Below, piece after piece: positions 23,824 to 35,830 of a DNA stretch of 64,000 nucleotides. A program made the translations under genes and the position numbers. The first letter of the stretch is position 1; each line of letters opens with the position of its first letter. The DNA lies in contig NC_052137.2 of the NCBI RefSeq assembly GCF_016086655.4, positions 4,650,001 to 4,714,000 on the forward strand. The letters run 5' to 3'. This stretch comes from Lepeophtheirus salmonis (Eukaryota; Arthropoda; Copepoda; Siphonostomatoida; Caligidae). Under the pieces are notes generated by a model, which was given only the letters and a program-made list of their open reading frames with translations, ran no database searches and was not told the origin of the DNA.

Positions 23824-24245
23824 TGAGCAAGTTACAAGCAAAAAAGACAGAGCATCTCAGACCTCCTAAACGCTGGTGTTGATGTGATTGAGATTAAGGA
23901 TATTGTTAATTGTTCTAGGAGCCTGGTTTTTAAGTTGACCAAGATGTAAAACATGGAGAAGACTCTCCAGGATGTCAGGAAGTGGAAGGCATACTTTAAA
24001 GAGGGATACGAAGTTCTTATTAAGTTTGGAGAAGAATATAAAGGAGGATCCCACTATGTGGATGAATCGCCTCACCAACGAGTTCTCTGTGGGTCCTAGG
24101 ACCATCAGGAGAGCTATGATGCACAACTTAGGATAAGTTTCTTTCACAAGGATCGTAAGCCACCTTCTGACAGAGGGCATGAAAGCCAGGAGGCTCAAGA
24201 GGTGAAAGAAAATCCTCACATGGATCAAGGCAAATGGGGCATAGT
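23824..24245 (+). pseudogene. Tc1/mariner transposase, N-terminal relic
   Basis: Plus-strand translation with frameshifts gives a helix-turn-helix block (KRQSISDLLNAGVDV, IKDIVNCSRSLVFKLTK, stop). A second block follows (SGSGRHTLKRD, EDPTMWMNRLTNEFSV, GPRTIRRAM), then KARRLKR and KKILTWIKANG. These match the DNA-binding N-terminal third of Tc1/mariner-type transposases of the maT-like kind. Similarity stops at 24245, before the catalytic domain, so the element is truncated. Confidence 0.75.
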
Positions 24246-24709
24246 ATTTCGAAATTCCTCTCTCGAATCCATGTATTACAACACTACTCTGTATTTTTTT
24301 GAATTAGTGAAGTAACGATGTACTCTATCAAGATTTATTACGTACATATTACAATTACCGGTTACTTTTTAGATAAATGCTCAGACCTCCAGTCAACCGT
24401 GCATGTGTGTGAACTACTAGACATGAATTTTGTTCTAAAAATCTAAGACTGGTATACTTTTTATTAATTCGGTTTAACTTCAATCTGGACCGCTCTCGTT
24501 GTCAAATCCAAAAAAAAACGGCCTTGATCTGGACTTAAGTCAACAAAAATGACATATTTTTTTTGTTTTTTGAATTATAGAAGTGTATGTGGCATTCCCG
24601 CCCCCAGATCTTGGGTTCTTGGGTTTTAGATTATAAAATATATATGATCTTGGGTTTTTGGAATATAATTAGTTAATAAAGAACCATGACCATGTTATTT
24701 TATTTACAT

Positions 24710-25292
24710 AGGGGTCAAACATTTATGACGTCCGGAAAAAATATAATTTTTGACACCCATCTCCCCCTGTCTATGTTTTTACAAAACTTGATACCCCCAT
24801 CCTAAGGGACGTCCTTAATTTTTAGACCCCCCGTATGTATTTGTAAAAAATATAAATGGGTTATCAGGAAGACCATTGATCAGGGGTTGTTGCAGATTAT
24901 TATTTTTTTTTAAGGGGGAAGAGTGCTTTGTATTTGTAATTTTTTTGAGGAAATGTTAAAAATTCAAATTTTTACTCCACTTCAAAATTTGATCTTTTTT
25001 TAAACAAAAGAAATCCTAGGAATAAAAATTTTAACACTTATTTTCTTATAAAAAATTTTATACCCATCGAAATTTTTATAATTTATGAAAAAAATATTTC
25101 TTCGTTAGGGAGGGGGGTACATCCCCTCTCCCCTCCCCTTGCTGATATACTTCATATTGAAAAGATTTTGTTTAATAGTAAAACAATGTTCCGTTTTCAA
25201 TGTAGTTGAATACAAAATATCCCTACTCCATACCCTTTCTCTCTTTAAATGGGTACCCCCCGTCAACTGGACGTCATAAATATATGACCCCT
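24710..25292. mobile_element. TIR element of about 580 bp with a nested repeat fragment
   Basis: Left AGGGGTCAAACATTTATGACG (first 20 bases) and right CGTCATAAATATATGACCCCT are inverted repeats of about 24 bp with three mismatches. Inside, 24886-25145 resembles a degraded CAGGGG-family MITE (CAGGGGTTGTTGCAGATT at one side, CCCCTCCCCTTGCTGA at the other). No transposase is present. The target duplication is unclear. Confidence 0.6.
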
Positions 25293-26914
25293 TATTTGAT
25301 TCAAGGCTACCTAAATATGGATACAGTCTTCTGCCTTATTTTACATACACGTTTGAAACCATTTGAAATGTGTATGTTTTAACTAGAGGTGTACCAATAC
25401 ATCGGAATGGGCTCAATAATGTCGATTCCGCCGATAACTGTGCTTACTTATTTATATACATTAGTAAACAAACAAAAATTCTTAATTTGTTACTTTAAAT
25501 GGTCAAACAATAAAAGGAAGTGAGGATCATAGTGTAAACCAACCGCATAACAATATTCAGATCCATCTATTGAAAATGAAAGTCTATTCAGTGGCGCAGG
25601 CAATATATATGAGCTAACCAGGAATAAATTGACTCCTTGGCAGGGAGGTGAACTAACCTTTCAAGTAGTTATAATTACAAATTACTTACAACTAATTATA
25701 ATCATAACTACGATTGATATATTTATGTCTTTCTTTCTTTTTTTGTCAGGACCTAATTAATAAAAAATTAAACATGAAAAAAACTAAATCATTTTTTATT
25801 TGTGTATGCAATTCCTTTATACCTAATATTAATAAATAATCGGAATCTGTATCAGAATGATTCATAAAGATGGTAGTGATACATTTTTAGTTTTAACCAA
25901 TTACGATGTAAGCGGAATTTCCAAAACGATAAGTGATCTTAGAATCAAATCTATGTTATAATTTCTGCAGTATGGGTTGCAAAGTGTAAAAAATCTTAAC
26001 ATTGAACTTCAGTCAGAGCATATTAGGCTACATGTTGATTTTTTTAAAGATAAAAGGCTACAGTCAGCCGAACTGTTAGATATCGAATCTAAAAATATTA
26101 AAGAAATTTATCTTAGAGGAAAGACATAATCCCATTTGAATAAACCGTTTGATAAAATTACCGAATTAAAATGAAAGTTCCCGGTAGAGTTATGTAATCA
26201 AATTAATAAAAAATGTAAAACTTTAGGTTAATCGATCCTAAAGTATCCCGAAACCCCAGCGTTTCAGCATAATTAATTATTCCATTAGCCATCTATGTCC
26301 CTTTACTTGCTCCAAAACATACAGAAAACTATCTTGATCTTCAATTTAGATGCCTTGCCGTTTATTTGCAGCCAACCATTTGCAAATATCTACATAAATT
26401 TCTTGAATAAAGATAAGAAAATAAATTATTCTATTCATATTCTTGCAGCCTTAGATTTTAAATAGCTACGTCTGGGTTTTTCTTGAAAAGCCCATTGGCA
26501 GCCCTTGTATTTGATAAATGATAACCTTTAAAAAAAGAAGTTCCATAAATTTTGCTCCCACCTTCTCCTCGCACTCTTACAAATGCGTATCCCTACCGAC
26601 TACACCATGCAACAGTATTTTTGCACGCAGGCTGAAATTATTATTGTTATAAAAGCCGTACAATACGAAAATGACCATTGAAACTTTAAACCCCTACAGG
26701 TTTGGCCTTTAAAGGTTAATAAAAAATCAAATTTTAAGGGTATAGCAACGATTCAGTGCCATATTTCAACATGAAAGAACTGTATCGATGAAAATCAAAG
26801 TAAATAACAAATTGATACAAACATTTCAGCATTTGAAAAATGAATTATTTATTACTTTATCTTAATTACAATTAATAAAAAAATTATATAAGCACTATTA
26901 AAATTGCTAAGACG

Positions 26915-27185
26915 TAGTCCTTCCTGGGAGACAACTTGCTGGACTTTTGGGACCTCAACATGTGGCCGCCCTCCTCTTCAGATACGAACCCGTTGCACTA
27001 CTCTATCTAGGCTTGTCTGGAGGAGAGGTTGTGTATTACTCCTCATAGGAGTGTTCAGTCTCTAGAGGTTTTCATCAAGAAGGAGTGGACCAAGCTCGAG
27101 TCTGACTACATAGTCAAATTCTGCAAAGGGATTTAGGCCTTATATTGAGACAATTATTTGAGCTGAGGACTCACATATTCAATAA
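26915..27185 (+). pseudogene. Tc1/mariner transposase, C-terminal relic
   Basis: The plus strand reads DNLLDFWDLNMWPPSSSD, TNPLHYSI, stop, ACLEERLC, then HRSVQSLEVFIKKEW, LESDYIVKFCKG, stop. WPPSS.D.NPL and the terminal (S)DYIVK.CK pattern are typical of the C-terminal catalytic end of maT-like transposases. The catalytic Asp position in the NPLDY-like motif is His here. Everything upstream is missing. It could be the other half of the 23824 relic or a separate copy. Confidence 0.7.
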
Positions 27186-27812
27186 AAGTTGTGCCGAGAA
27201 CTATTTTCAGATGGTTTTGCTATATAAATCTCCTCAAAAAACCTCTTCCGATTAAATTATAATCTTGAAAAATTGAAAATAATAAAATGTGTACTACTAG
27301 ATTAAATCAACTCTGTATATCATTGCCAGATACAGAAAGGGGGTTTGTGTCTGTTTCCTGTATCTCATAGGTGCTCACAGCTAATTAATGAAACGTAATA
27401 ACAGCTAAGCCCAAATTGTCAGTGGGACCACGTTCATTTTTGTTTTTTTTTATTGCATATCGGTAAATCATATTATTTTCATCAGGGATCATAGTTGTAC
27501 TGTAATACGTGTATAGACAATTTATTTTTAAGAACTTTGAAAGTTATACTCTTTAAGTCTCAACAACAATACCTTTCAAATGAAGAGGTTTCGGTATTTA
27601 AAATATTTATTGTTTGTAGGAGTAAAAACATCATGGTTAATTATTTTTTAGAAGCCCAAAAATAGTATTTTAAATCCTAAAACCTCTTTTTTCAACTATA
27701 ATCCTCACTAACTATGTCTGTATCAGTCCTTAATATGAAACTTAAAATCGATACTGTTCCATGTACCATCGTGTCCAGTCCCATCCCTATTATTACCCAT
27801 TGAAAAGTTCAT

Positions 27813-28055
27813 AAAGCGACGTAGCTCAGTGGACTACGTTCTTGGGAGAAATTGTTCTCTTGAACTCAACGTCTGTGGGTTCTATTAACGATCGCTCATT
27901 GAGAAGGTAAGATACATTATGTAGATAGACTTTAAACATCATTCTTAGGTCACATGGTGTAATTGTAACAATGTAATGTTAACTTATTATAATTTAGTGC
28001 AACTCTATTCGACTGATTAAAAGAACATTTAATCAAAAGTTCCAAATTATCAAAC
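27813..28055 (+). mobile_element. tRNA-derived SINE-like copy
   Basis: The head GCGACGTAGCTCAGTGGACT has a Pol III A-box-like TAGCTCAGTGG. About 55 nt downstream GTGGGTTCTATTA resembles a B-box. The tail AGTGCAACTCTATTCGACTG is shared with other copies. It does not fold as a proper tRNA (an A+T-rich middle and no matching acceptor arm), so I call it a SINE rather than a tRNA gene. Confidence 0.6.
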
Positions 28056-28194
28056 ACTCTCAACTAGAAGCCATCATTTACATTAATTTAATAGTGAAAT
28101 ATTTCATTTTACCAATTTAATTAGTATAATAATAGTTTTAACGGAAACTAGGAACAAATTATGACATCACCACAATTAAGTAGTCCTAATTTTT

Positions 28195-28290
28195 TTTTTA
28201 AATATTTCTTTAATATGTCAGATGGAGTTGCACAGATTAAGGATTTGTGAACATTATAATATTACAATTACTGAGAGATAGTTATAAAGG
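28195..28290 (-). mobile_element. SINE-like tail fragment
   Basis: GATGGAGTTGCACAGATTAA is the reverse complement of the SINE tail seen at 22950, 28000 and 57790. The head is absent. Confidence 0.5.
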
Positions 28291-28974
28291 TTTGATGATT
28301 ATAATAAATTAATTTAAATATCAATTTTTCTTCGCTACTACTCAAAAAAAGGGAGTTGAAAAACTTCATTGATTTACTTAATATTCAAGAAGAATGCAGA
28401 TTTGTTAATAGCAAACATGACTGCTGGGAAAATGCTCACTGTATTCATGAACAATATTATTAGAGAAAAGAGGTATCATGTTTCCGTAAGCTAAATAAGC
28501 AGACAAACTTTGATAAGAAAGATTGTATTACTGATCAAAGCAACATATCAAAATTGAATGGTGCATTGTAAATATTTCTTAGTACATAATATATACAACA
28601 TAAGTCTAATAATATTCATTATTTTATTCAATCTTTAACATTAATGTTGTCTTCAAAGTTTTTTTCTGTCATTGATGTTTTTTTATCGGTTAAAAATCAT
28701 AATCGACCTTATCATTGCTCTTATTTTTATCGAAATTTTTTCAAAATATCCAAATTATTGGTTTATTTATGACGACTAATGTATTGGTTTATTGTCGCTG
28801 TTCCATCCACTGACCTATATAATAAATGGATGCCCATCCTATTGAATAAAAAGGAGAAATAGAACTTCTCATTTTTTAGCTGTTGGCTAATGCTATTTGA
28901 ATTTTTTACTACATAGATATAGTATAAAATATCAGCTGAAGATCATGTCTCCTTTTTTTCGTATTTATTATCCA

Positions 28975-29300
28975 ACTATTATTAAAGATGTTATTTGTGT
29001 AAGATCACTAGGAAAAGGGGAGAGTGAGACATATGGTATTGCTTAATTAAGACCTTTGTTCATATCAACTGCCTGTTATATGATTTTCGGAGGATAAAAT
29101 TAATTACTGGTATAAAGAGGAGAACCTTCTACATTTAAAATAGCATTAGTGTGGGGGAAAACACATGAATATATTTAAACTACACATTATACTGTACATT
29201 TATTTTTAAATGTATTACACCAAAGATAGGCGAGAATTCTTCTTTTAGAGGGAGATGTTAACACATGCCCACAACTTATTAAATAATGAGCAAAAAAAAA
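28975..29300 (-). repeat. Dispersed repeat family D, copy 3 (reverse)
   Basis: AGAGGAGAACCTTCTAC, TACACCAAAGATAGGCGAG and AGAGGGAGATGTTAACAC, then TATTAAATAATGAGCAA, are the reverse complement of the order seen at 4760, 20170 and 48990. It ends in a run of A. Confidence 0.6.
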
Positions 29301-30429
29301 AAAAAAAAAAAGAGCATACAAGTCACTGTTTTTCCTCTTATAATAGCTATAATTAGTTTTTTATTTAAACATACTTTAGCTATTATATAGGTCTGTGGTC
29401 CGATCCCTTGTTTGTAAACCACCTTAGTTGATGAATAGAGATGTTGATCGAACAAAATATTCAAATACAATTCTTTTTCAACATATTCTAGCCGATACAC
29501 GAATTAAAAAAAAAAATTGAAAAAGTGATATTATTTGCATTTCCCGTTGGTTGTACACTTATTTTTAAGAGAAAAAACGACAGGGATAAAGTGCAATTTT
29601 TCTCATTGCTAAAAAATCTCTGTAAAAACATTCGGTAAGTAAAATATCTAACTCTTGACAAACATATATAATGAAAACACTAACGGGAACGAAAAAGAAG
29701 CTCATATTGGAGTGAATTTACTATCCCAGAATACCAAAAAATCATAACTAAATATGTACTTGTTATATACGGAGATATTGATTGGCTTAGATTCAAAGGG
29801 AGCCCCCTATACAATATCGTGTTGTCCAATTAGAAACAAGGACACAAAGCGCTTTACGGAATATATTAAATAGATCGGTTAATGAAATTGATACGGTGTT
29901 TTGTATTTTTTTTTTTTAATTCCAAACTAAACAGGAATTGGAAATTTAAAAATACATATTTTACTTAAAAATCACACGTAATATTTATTTTTGATGTCCA
30001 TTCAACGTCGTAGACGTTGTCATAAGGTAATACTCAAGATTTGAAGCCAAAATAGGTAGTGTATATGCGGTATTTAAGGTACGGCATTACGTAGTTAAAC
30101 AAACTAGATACAAGTTGTCGAGTCCTGGGCATATGTATCTATATATAGAAGAAGTAAAAAGGTTTAAAATAATCAAATTGATATTATTCATTTCATTTTG
30201 GAAAAAGATATTCCTGCTACGTTCTCTTTGTTAAGAATGAACGGCTATTAAGTTTCAAGACATTGTTAAAAAAAGTTTGAATATGTATTTCAAATGTTGT
30301 AACCGAATCTTAAAATTACTTTTGGTAAGTCTTATGGAGAGATTGGAAAAAAAATCTTAGAATTCTGATAGGTTTATATTTTTTAAAGTTATGTAAATTA
30401 CGTTTGGTAAATCTTATTATTCTAACCTC
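29301..30429. other. Intergenic, nothing recognised
   Basis: AT-rich sequence without a supported gene or a matching repeat. Confidence 0.4.
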
Positions 30430-30938
30430 TGTGCCATGGGCAGATTTTTTTTTTGAAAAAAATATCGAAAAATAAAATTTTTGAAGAAAAACAGAAAAAA
30501 TATTTCAAAAATTAGATTTCAAATATTAATCCATAACTGTTCTCAAAAAATTATTTTTTTTGAAGACAAATTTCGAAAATCAAATTTTTCAAAAAATATT
30601 TCAAAAAATTCATAGTTATTTAAAAAAAATTAAATTTTTTGTTAGCAAAATTGAAAAATTACATTCGAAATATAAATTTTTCGAAAACAAACTAAAATAT
30701 TATATTTTTTGGAAAGAAATTTCGAAAATCAATAGCTATTCTCAAAAAATTAAACTTTTGGGAAAAAAAAAATTCAAATATTCAATTTTTTGGAGAAAAA
30801 TTACAAAAATCCAGAGCTATTGGAAAAATTTTATTTGAAATATAAAGCAAAACATAATAAATTATTATTATTATTATTGTGTTTTTTTTTTTGGGGGGCT
30901 AAAGAGCGTCAACCCTATCCCCCCTGTGGACGCCCCTG
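30430..30938 (-). repeat. CAGGGG-family MITE, reverse copy
   Basis: The body has units such as TTTTTGAAGAAAAAC and CAATAGCTATTCTCAAAAAA. It ends GGACGCCCCTG at 30938, the inverted terminus. The left terminus is eroded. The long open frame through the body is a by-product of A-rich repeats, not a gene. Confidence 0.55.
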
Positions 30939-31744
30939 CACTTGCATTGAATAATACTTGACCCCAATGATAAACGGTACAGATAGACGAAGCTTCGGAT
31001 TTGCATTTGGAATCGCCGAAGGAAAAACAAGGATCTTTGGAATCCGAAGTTTTTTTAAGCGCCTTCTCCGGTGCGCCGAAGTCGACTAGCCGATGTCTAT
31101 TATGAAATAAGTATCATATTTCTCTTTATATCAATAAATAATATTGAAGCTATTATTTCCCTTTTTACTATATCAGTTGTGTGTCCAGTTCCTATTCAGG
31201 TCTGTGGTACAAAGTCAAAACTAGAATAATCTAGTTACTCATTTGATCTGTTTTAATGATCCTAAGCAAATCAAAGTTGAGAGGGAAAATATTGCACGTC
31301 TTTAATGATCACTCTTTCTTTCTTTCGTGTATCTTTATTTCTGTGAAAGAAAAGGGGTTTGCTAGCCTTTTTGTAGTCTAATTATGCTTCGGAGTCAAGT
31401 TTGGGAGCACTTTGATATCGATTGTAGACGAATATTTAGCGAAATGTAAGATCTGCCGGAAAAAAGTTTCATATGGGTGAAAAAATTAATAATATTTGAA
31501 TTAAGCATATCTGTTGCATTGTTGTAGTAAATAGAAAAAAAAGAACTCTTCCAAAATTTGTATCATTATATAATTAACATCTTTTTTTTATATATATATG
31601 AAAGAGTTTATTCGTTAAAATGTATTTTCTTCTATTTAAAAGATATTTGTCAAATTCAGCATTTATAAAAAAAATATATTAAAAAAATCATATCACGGCC
31701 CCCTCCACCCTAAAAAACCCTGCTCCATATGACCAATAAGAATT

Positions 31745-32193
31745 AAAAAATGTGGAACGACATAGCTCGGACGACAATGTGCTCGGGAGAAATTATTATC
31801 TTAAACTCCATGTGCGTAGGTTCGATAATCGGTCTCTCCTATAAAAATGTATATATTATGTACAGTGATGAAAATCATGTTTATAATTGGCTTGTTAAAA
31901 AAAATGAAACCGAAAATCAACATGGTAATTTGAATAATAATTTGAGGAATGTTTCGAAGGATTCAGGTAAAATTGTTACAAAGGAGGAGAAGAAGCAGGA
32001 TATAAACAAGGACATTGGCAAGAAATACTCCGATGTCGATCCCCAACTCTACTCTGAGTCCAACAAGGACTTACAATAATATTTCCACAATAAATTTGTC
32101 TTTTTTTTGCACACACACGAATGTTCAATCAAGTTTTGAATATAATTAATTGTATGTCGTAGAAAAGGAAGTTCACTACTCAGGAGGGTAATA
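31745..32193 (+). repeat. SINE head joined to family A repeat (5' part)
   Basis: 31745-31860 has the SINE head (GACATAGCTCGGACGAC, CTCGGGAGAAATTATTATC, GTGCGTAGGTTCGATAATC). From 31905 it is family A (CGAAAATCAACATGGTAA, ATAAACAAGGACATTGGC, CGATGTCGATCCCCAACTC). It breaks off at a TA and resumes at 33060 (AATAATGGCAATTATCTGAG) after the inserted Tc1/mariner element. Confidence 0.65.
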
Positions 32194-33059
32194 CCGAGTG
32201 GCCTATTAAAATATGAACACTTTCAATTTTAAACTTCAACAAGATACAATTTATTAATTAACAATATAATTTCAACAAAATTATTACTATAAATACATGT
32301 GTGCCTGATTAATGTAGTCGTCCTTAGCGTCAATGGTGGCTTCCAGGCAGCTGGAGAAGGCCTGAATCCCGCTGCAGATGTAGTCCTCTGTCATGGTGTC
32401 CCAGTATTGGCTGAAAGTGGCTTTGAGGGCCTTGGTGTTTGGATGACAGACACTACAGGCTTTCCTCTTTGATATGCACCTAAAAGGTGTAGTCCAGGGG
32501 TTTGGCATCAGGGCTTTAGGAGGCCCAAAAGTGTAAAAAAGAATTCAAAATAACTCAAAATACTCATTCAAAAGAGTCTTGCAACGGAGAAGATGGGTTT
32601 CTTTCATTGTTGGTGTCTTATGTGGTCTCTCCACCCTCACAAGGATCTTTCCACCCACTTTGTTTATAGCTCTCCCGACATTAAGGTATTAAACCTCAAG
32701 ATATCTTGTATGGGCTCTGATGAACTTGAAGGAATTGACATGGGTTATTTTTTTAAACTCATACGGATCTGCTTTGGCCTTTTTGACAGATCCCTTCTTC
32801 TTCTTCTATGTTTGGGACATATTGATGGCATATACAGTGGTTCTGGATACGCCCAACTGTTTGGAGTGAGTGAATGGAAATTTGTGTATCAAGTTCAAGT
32901 GTCATTTTTTCGACTTCTACGTAAGTTATAGAGGTCATGTTTATTTTGTTATGTAACAAATTGCCTATGATATGATATACGAAATATGAATTAATTTCAA
33001 TCTTTCAACCTTCATTGATTATTTATTATTAAGTGTTCAGATTTCAATGGACTACCCAG
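32194..33059 (-). mobile_element. Tc1/mariner deletion derivative inside family A repeat
   Basis: The left end CCGAGTGGCCTATTAAAATA and the inverse of the right end, CTGGGTAGTCCATTGAAATC, are TIRs of about 30 bp flanked by TA (32192-32193 and 33060-33061). Length is 866 bp, shorter than a full element. The family A repeat continues on both sides, so the insertion is younger than that repeat. The same left TIR recurs at 63900. Confidence 0.85.
32287..32960 (-). pseudogene. Tc1/mariner transposase, internally deleted
   Basis: The minus strand keeps an N-terminal part (QLGVSRTTVYAIN at about 32840) and a lysine-rich linker. It then jumps to the C-terminus (CSVCHPNTKALKATFSQY, MTEDYICSGIQAF, CLEATIDAKDDYI). 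The whole catalytic centre is missing and frames shift between the blocks. The C-terminal block alone reads 73 codons. Confidence 0.75.
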
Positions 33060-33180
33060 TAATAATGGCAATTATCTGAGGAACAGAACATTCTTAATTC
33101 AGATTACCAATTCCAATAAAAACGGGGGAGCAAATGAATACACCGGATACATTTGTACACCACTCCCTAGAAAACAGATA
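33060..33180 (+). repeat. Family A repeat (3' part of split copy)
   Basis: TCAGATTACCAATTCCAA and ACGGGGGAGC match the 3' end of the family A copy at 50330-50350. It is the continuation of the copy interrupted at 32193. Confidence 0.65.
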
Positions 33181-33460
33181 CAAGAAATAATGTGAAAAAC
33201 ATTGATATATGGTTATAATTGTCTTTTGGTCATTCAATTAATAGAAAGAAATTGATGAGGGAAAGAAAGAAGAAGAGATTGAGTCACTCTTGGTCCATGG
33301 AAGCAAAGTAATCCCTCTGATTGGAATGGGAAGAAGTAAAAGAAAAGAAGGGAAAACTCCTTAATCAAACTTTACACAATTGTTAGTGTTGATACTAAGT
33401 TCGAGACCAAATATTCTACGGTTAGGTCTTAAGCCCGATATTTCAGTACATAAAGCCATA

Positions 33461-34101
33461 TCACGTCGTTTTCCTGATTGTATCTCGCAATCTTTCATTA
33501 TTGAATTTTTTTTGAAATGATTTATTATTGCCAATTCTTGAACAATTATTCTCGACTATGATATTGTCAGTGATGTGCTGCAACTGAATTTTGCTGCTCA
33601 AGTATTTTCGAGTTTATAAAAAAATCACTCGAGGAATTACGAGATATACTCGTTACTTGTTTCAATACTGGTTAGTCGCTTGAATACTCGAAATTCGTTT
33701 AAATACTCATTTCTCTCATGGGTTTGAAACTTGCAATTTTTCCATAACTCATAATTAGTGAATAATAAAGACAAAAACTTATTAATTTAGGGGGCTACAG
33801 CTCCTCCAGTCCACCTCCTGCTGATGCCCCTGACACTACCTAACACTTTTTTTCACACTAAAACGAATCTTTTTAAATCCAAATACAAAAAATACTTGAT
33901 TTTTGACGAGTGACGAGTAAATACTCGCATTTTAGACACACGAGCCGAGTTTTTGGTTCACAGCTTATCAAGAGCTCATTTTAATTCAGCCAGTCAATGT
34001 TCAGAGGACTGGTTAGAAGAAAAGAAGAAGAAACATCGACAGTAGACAAAAAACAAAACAAAAAAAACCCGGTATATTTTTGTATTAGTAAGGCAATGCC
34101 G
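33461..34101 (+). repeat. MITE family C, divergent copy with internal insertions
   Basis: The start is ATCACGTCGTTTTCCTG and the end GTAAGGCAATGCCGTGA. TTGCCAATTCTTGAACAATT precedes, and CCAGTCAATGTTCAGAGGAC follows, a foreign insert at about 33585-33960. That insert is rich in ACTCG/CGAGT motifs and itself contains a piece of CAGGGG MITE (33783-33832, ending GATGCCCCTGA). Confidence 0.55.
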
Positions 34102-34261
34102 TGATATAGAAAGAAATATATAGAGGCGACAAGATACACGAATGATTAAGCAAAGTATGAGCTGACAAAATGGGTATAATATGACGGTTTGCTTCTCTTA
34201 GATTAGTAATTGGTAAGGGCATTTCACAGAACACAATGAGAAGGCAAGAGTGAAAGTGTTC

Positions 34262-34592
34262 TACGACCCAAGGTTAATGGAAATACAAGGTTATACCATA
34301 AGGTGTGTACGACTGATGTTTGACTTCTACCACCCTTCTAATATTGACGTCATAGTAGATGAGTGGTTGTGTGTTTTGTCAAAAATCTATTTTTCTTGCC
34401 CAGTAGCTGGTATGATACACCAAATTGAAAATTTTAACAATAGTGACGTCATAGACTATGATAGGTTGCGTGTTTTGTCAAAATCTGCCTGGCTTCCCCA
34501 GCAATCGGTAAAATACTTCAGATTGAAAATTATAGCAAGCCCGATTACATCATGGTCTAAGCTTGTATTTCTATTATCCCTAGTTTGACTGA
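34262..34592 (+). mobile_element. MITE family E with long TIRs
   Basis: Left AAGGTTAATGGAAATACAAG and the inverse of the right end (GGATAATAGAAATACAAGC) form TIRs of about 30 bp that continue into TTAKACCAT. The interior is partly palindromic, with two GTGACGTCATAG-like blocks and two TGTGTTTTGTCAAAA blocks. Other copies are at 57880-58150 and, inverted, 61377-61660. The 112-codon open frame across it is not conserved in the other copies. Confidence 0.7.
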
Positions 34593-35484
34593 ATTAATAC
34601 CCTCCTTAACATTTAAAAAAACAAACAAAAAAAAAACAATAACAACAATTGTTTGTCTATTTTAATATCAAAACTATTATTTTCTTCTACGTTTTGCCCA
34701 TCCCCAATGATAATATGCAATTCCAAACCTAGAGAAATGATTTTCAAGTCTTGTTGACTCTGATAGGGTAATAAGTAGTTAACAAATCAACTTCTTTCCT
34801 TTAGCGGATGTTGAATTATAATATACCTTTATACCCAGCTATAAAATAATACAGAATTGTGCCTTGACATTCGAGTGTAATGGGGCATGAGCGTTGTTTA
34901 CTTAAATTAGTTTGTAAACAAAGCGACAGAGTGTGGCTCCACCTTGTGACAAAATAATACAACTCCCTCAATGATTATTTTAGAAAGATATTTATGAAGA
35001 GACAAAAACCATCGTTTTACTGCAATTTCAGATTGATCCTACTGTACTGCATTTCACACAGTTTTCGTCGTGCTTTCCAACTACCCGACCTTTGACTGCC
35101 TCCCCGAATCATGTTTGGTTTGTTTCGTCACATCCAACTGTTCCTTCTTCTGACATCACGTCTAATGATATTACAATTGATAATGGAGAATTAAGAGTTA
35201 ATCGAAGTCGTGTTTCCTTATTTTTCTTTTATATTAATATTTATTATATTGGAGGTATTGATTATATCAGTTTTAAAAAATCTTGCTATTTTTCCCGCCT
35301 TGTTACTTTTCCCTCTTTTTTCATGCCATTTTTTCCTGACACCAGTGGCGATTTTGTAGAAGCTGTAACTGAATAAACAGTCGGGCTGTGATTCGGTCCG
35401 AGATCGAATTCCTTCTAATTCCTTCTTAAGTGATATTTTATTGACTGATATTACTGTTTTCATCACTAAGACATAAATATAAAG

Positions 35485-35672
35485 TGTATTTGGTTATCAG
35501 CTGTCGATATGTCTGCTTCTTTTCCCCCAATTAGTGTTCTGAACGTTGATTGGTTGAATTAGAATTTCCTTTTGTATTGAACAATAATTCCACAGTTGGG
35601 AAGAATTGGTTACTACTATTTGATTTTCGCCCTTTTTTCTGTTTCTTACAAATAAAGTAATGACTTGTCATA
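35485..35672 (-). repeat. MITE family C, divergent reverse copy
   Basis: TTATCAGCTGTCGATATGTC, CTTTTCCCCCAATTAGTG, GAACGTTGATTGG and CCCTTTTTTCTGTTTCTTAC are the reverse of the 23430-23697 copy. Confidence 0.5.
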
Positions 35673-35830
35673 GGTATTAAGTTCTATTCAATGCAGGTAT
35701 TAAGTCTATTTTTATCTTTAAATCCATTATATAGAGTTTCATCAAGATTTATTAGAAATTTGTCCATTTTATGAAGGGAATATATCAACTTTAAAAGCAA
35801 AATAGCGTCTTCCTCAATCTTCATGCATTT

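Noticed and set aside
27813..27900. Possible tRNA gene
   Set aside because: A- and B-box-like motifs are present but arms do not pair, and the sequence recurs as a longer repeat; called SINE-like instead.
30560..30838. 92-codon open frame rich in Lys, Phe and Ile
   Set aside because: It lies wholly inside the minisatellite body of a CAGGGG MITE; A/T repeats produce the frame.
34250..34588. 112-codon open frame
   Set aside because: Spans MITE family E exactly and is not conserved in the other two copies.
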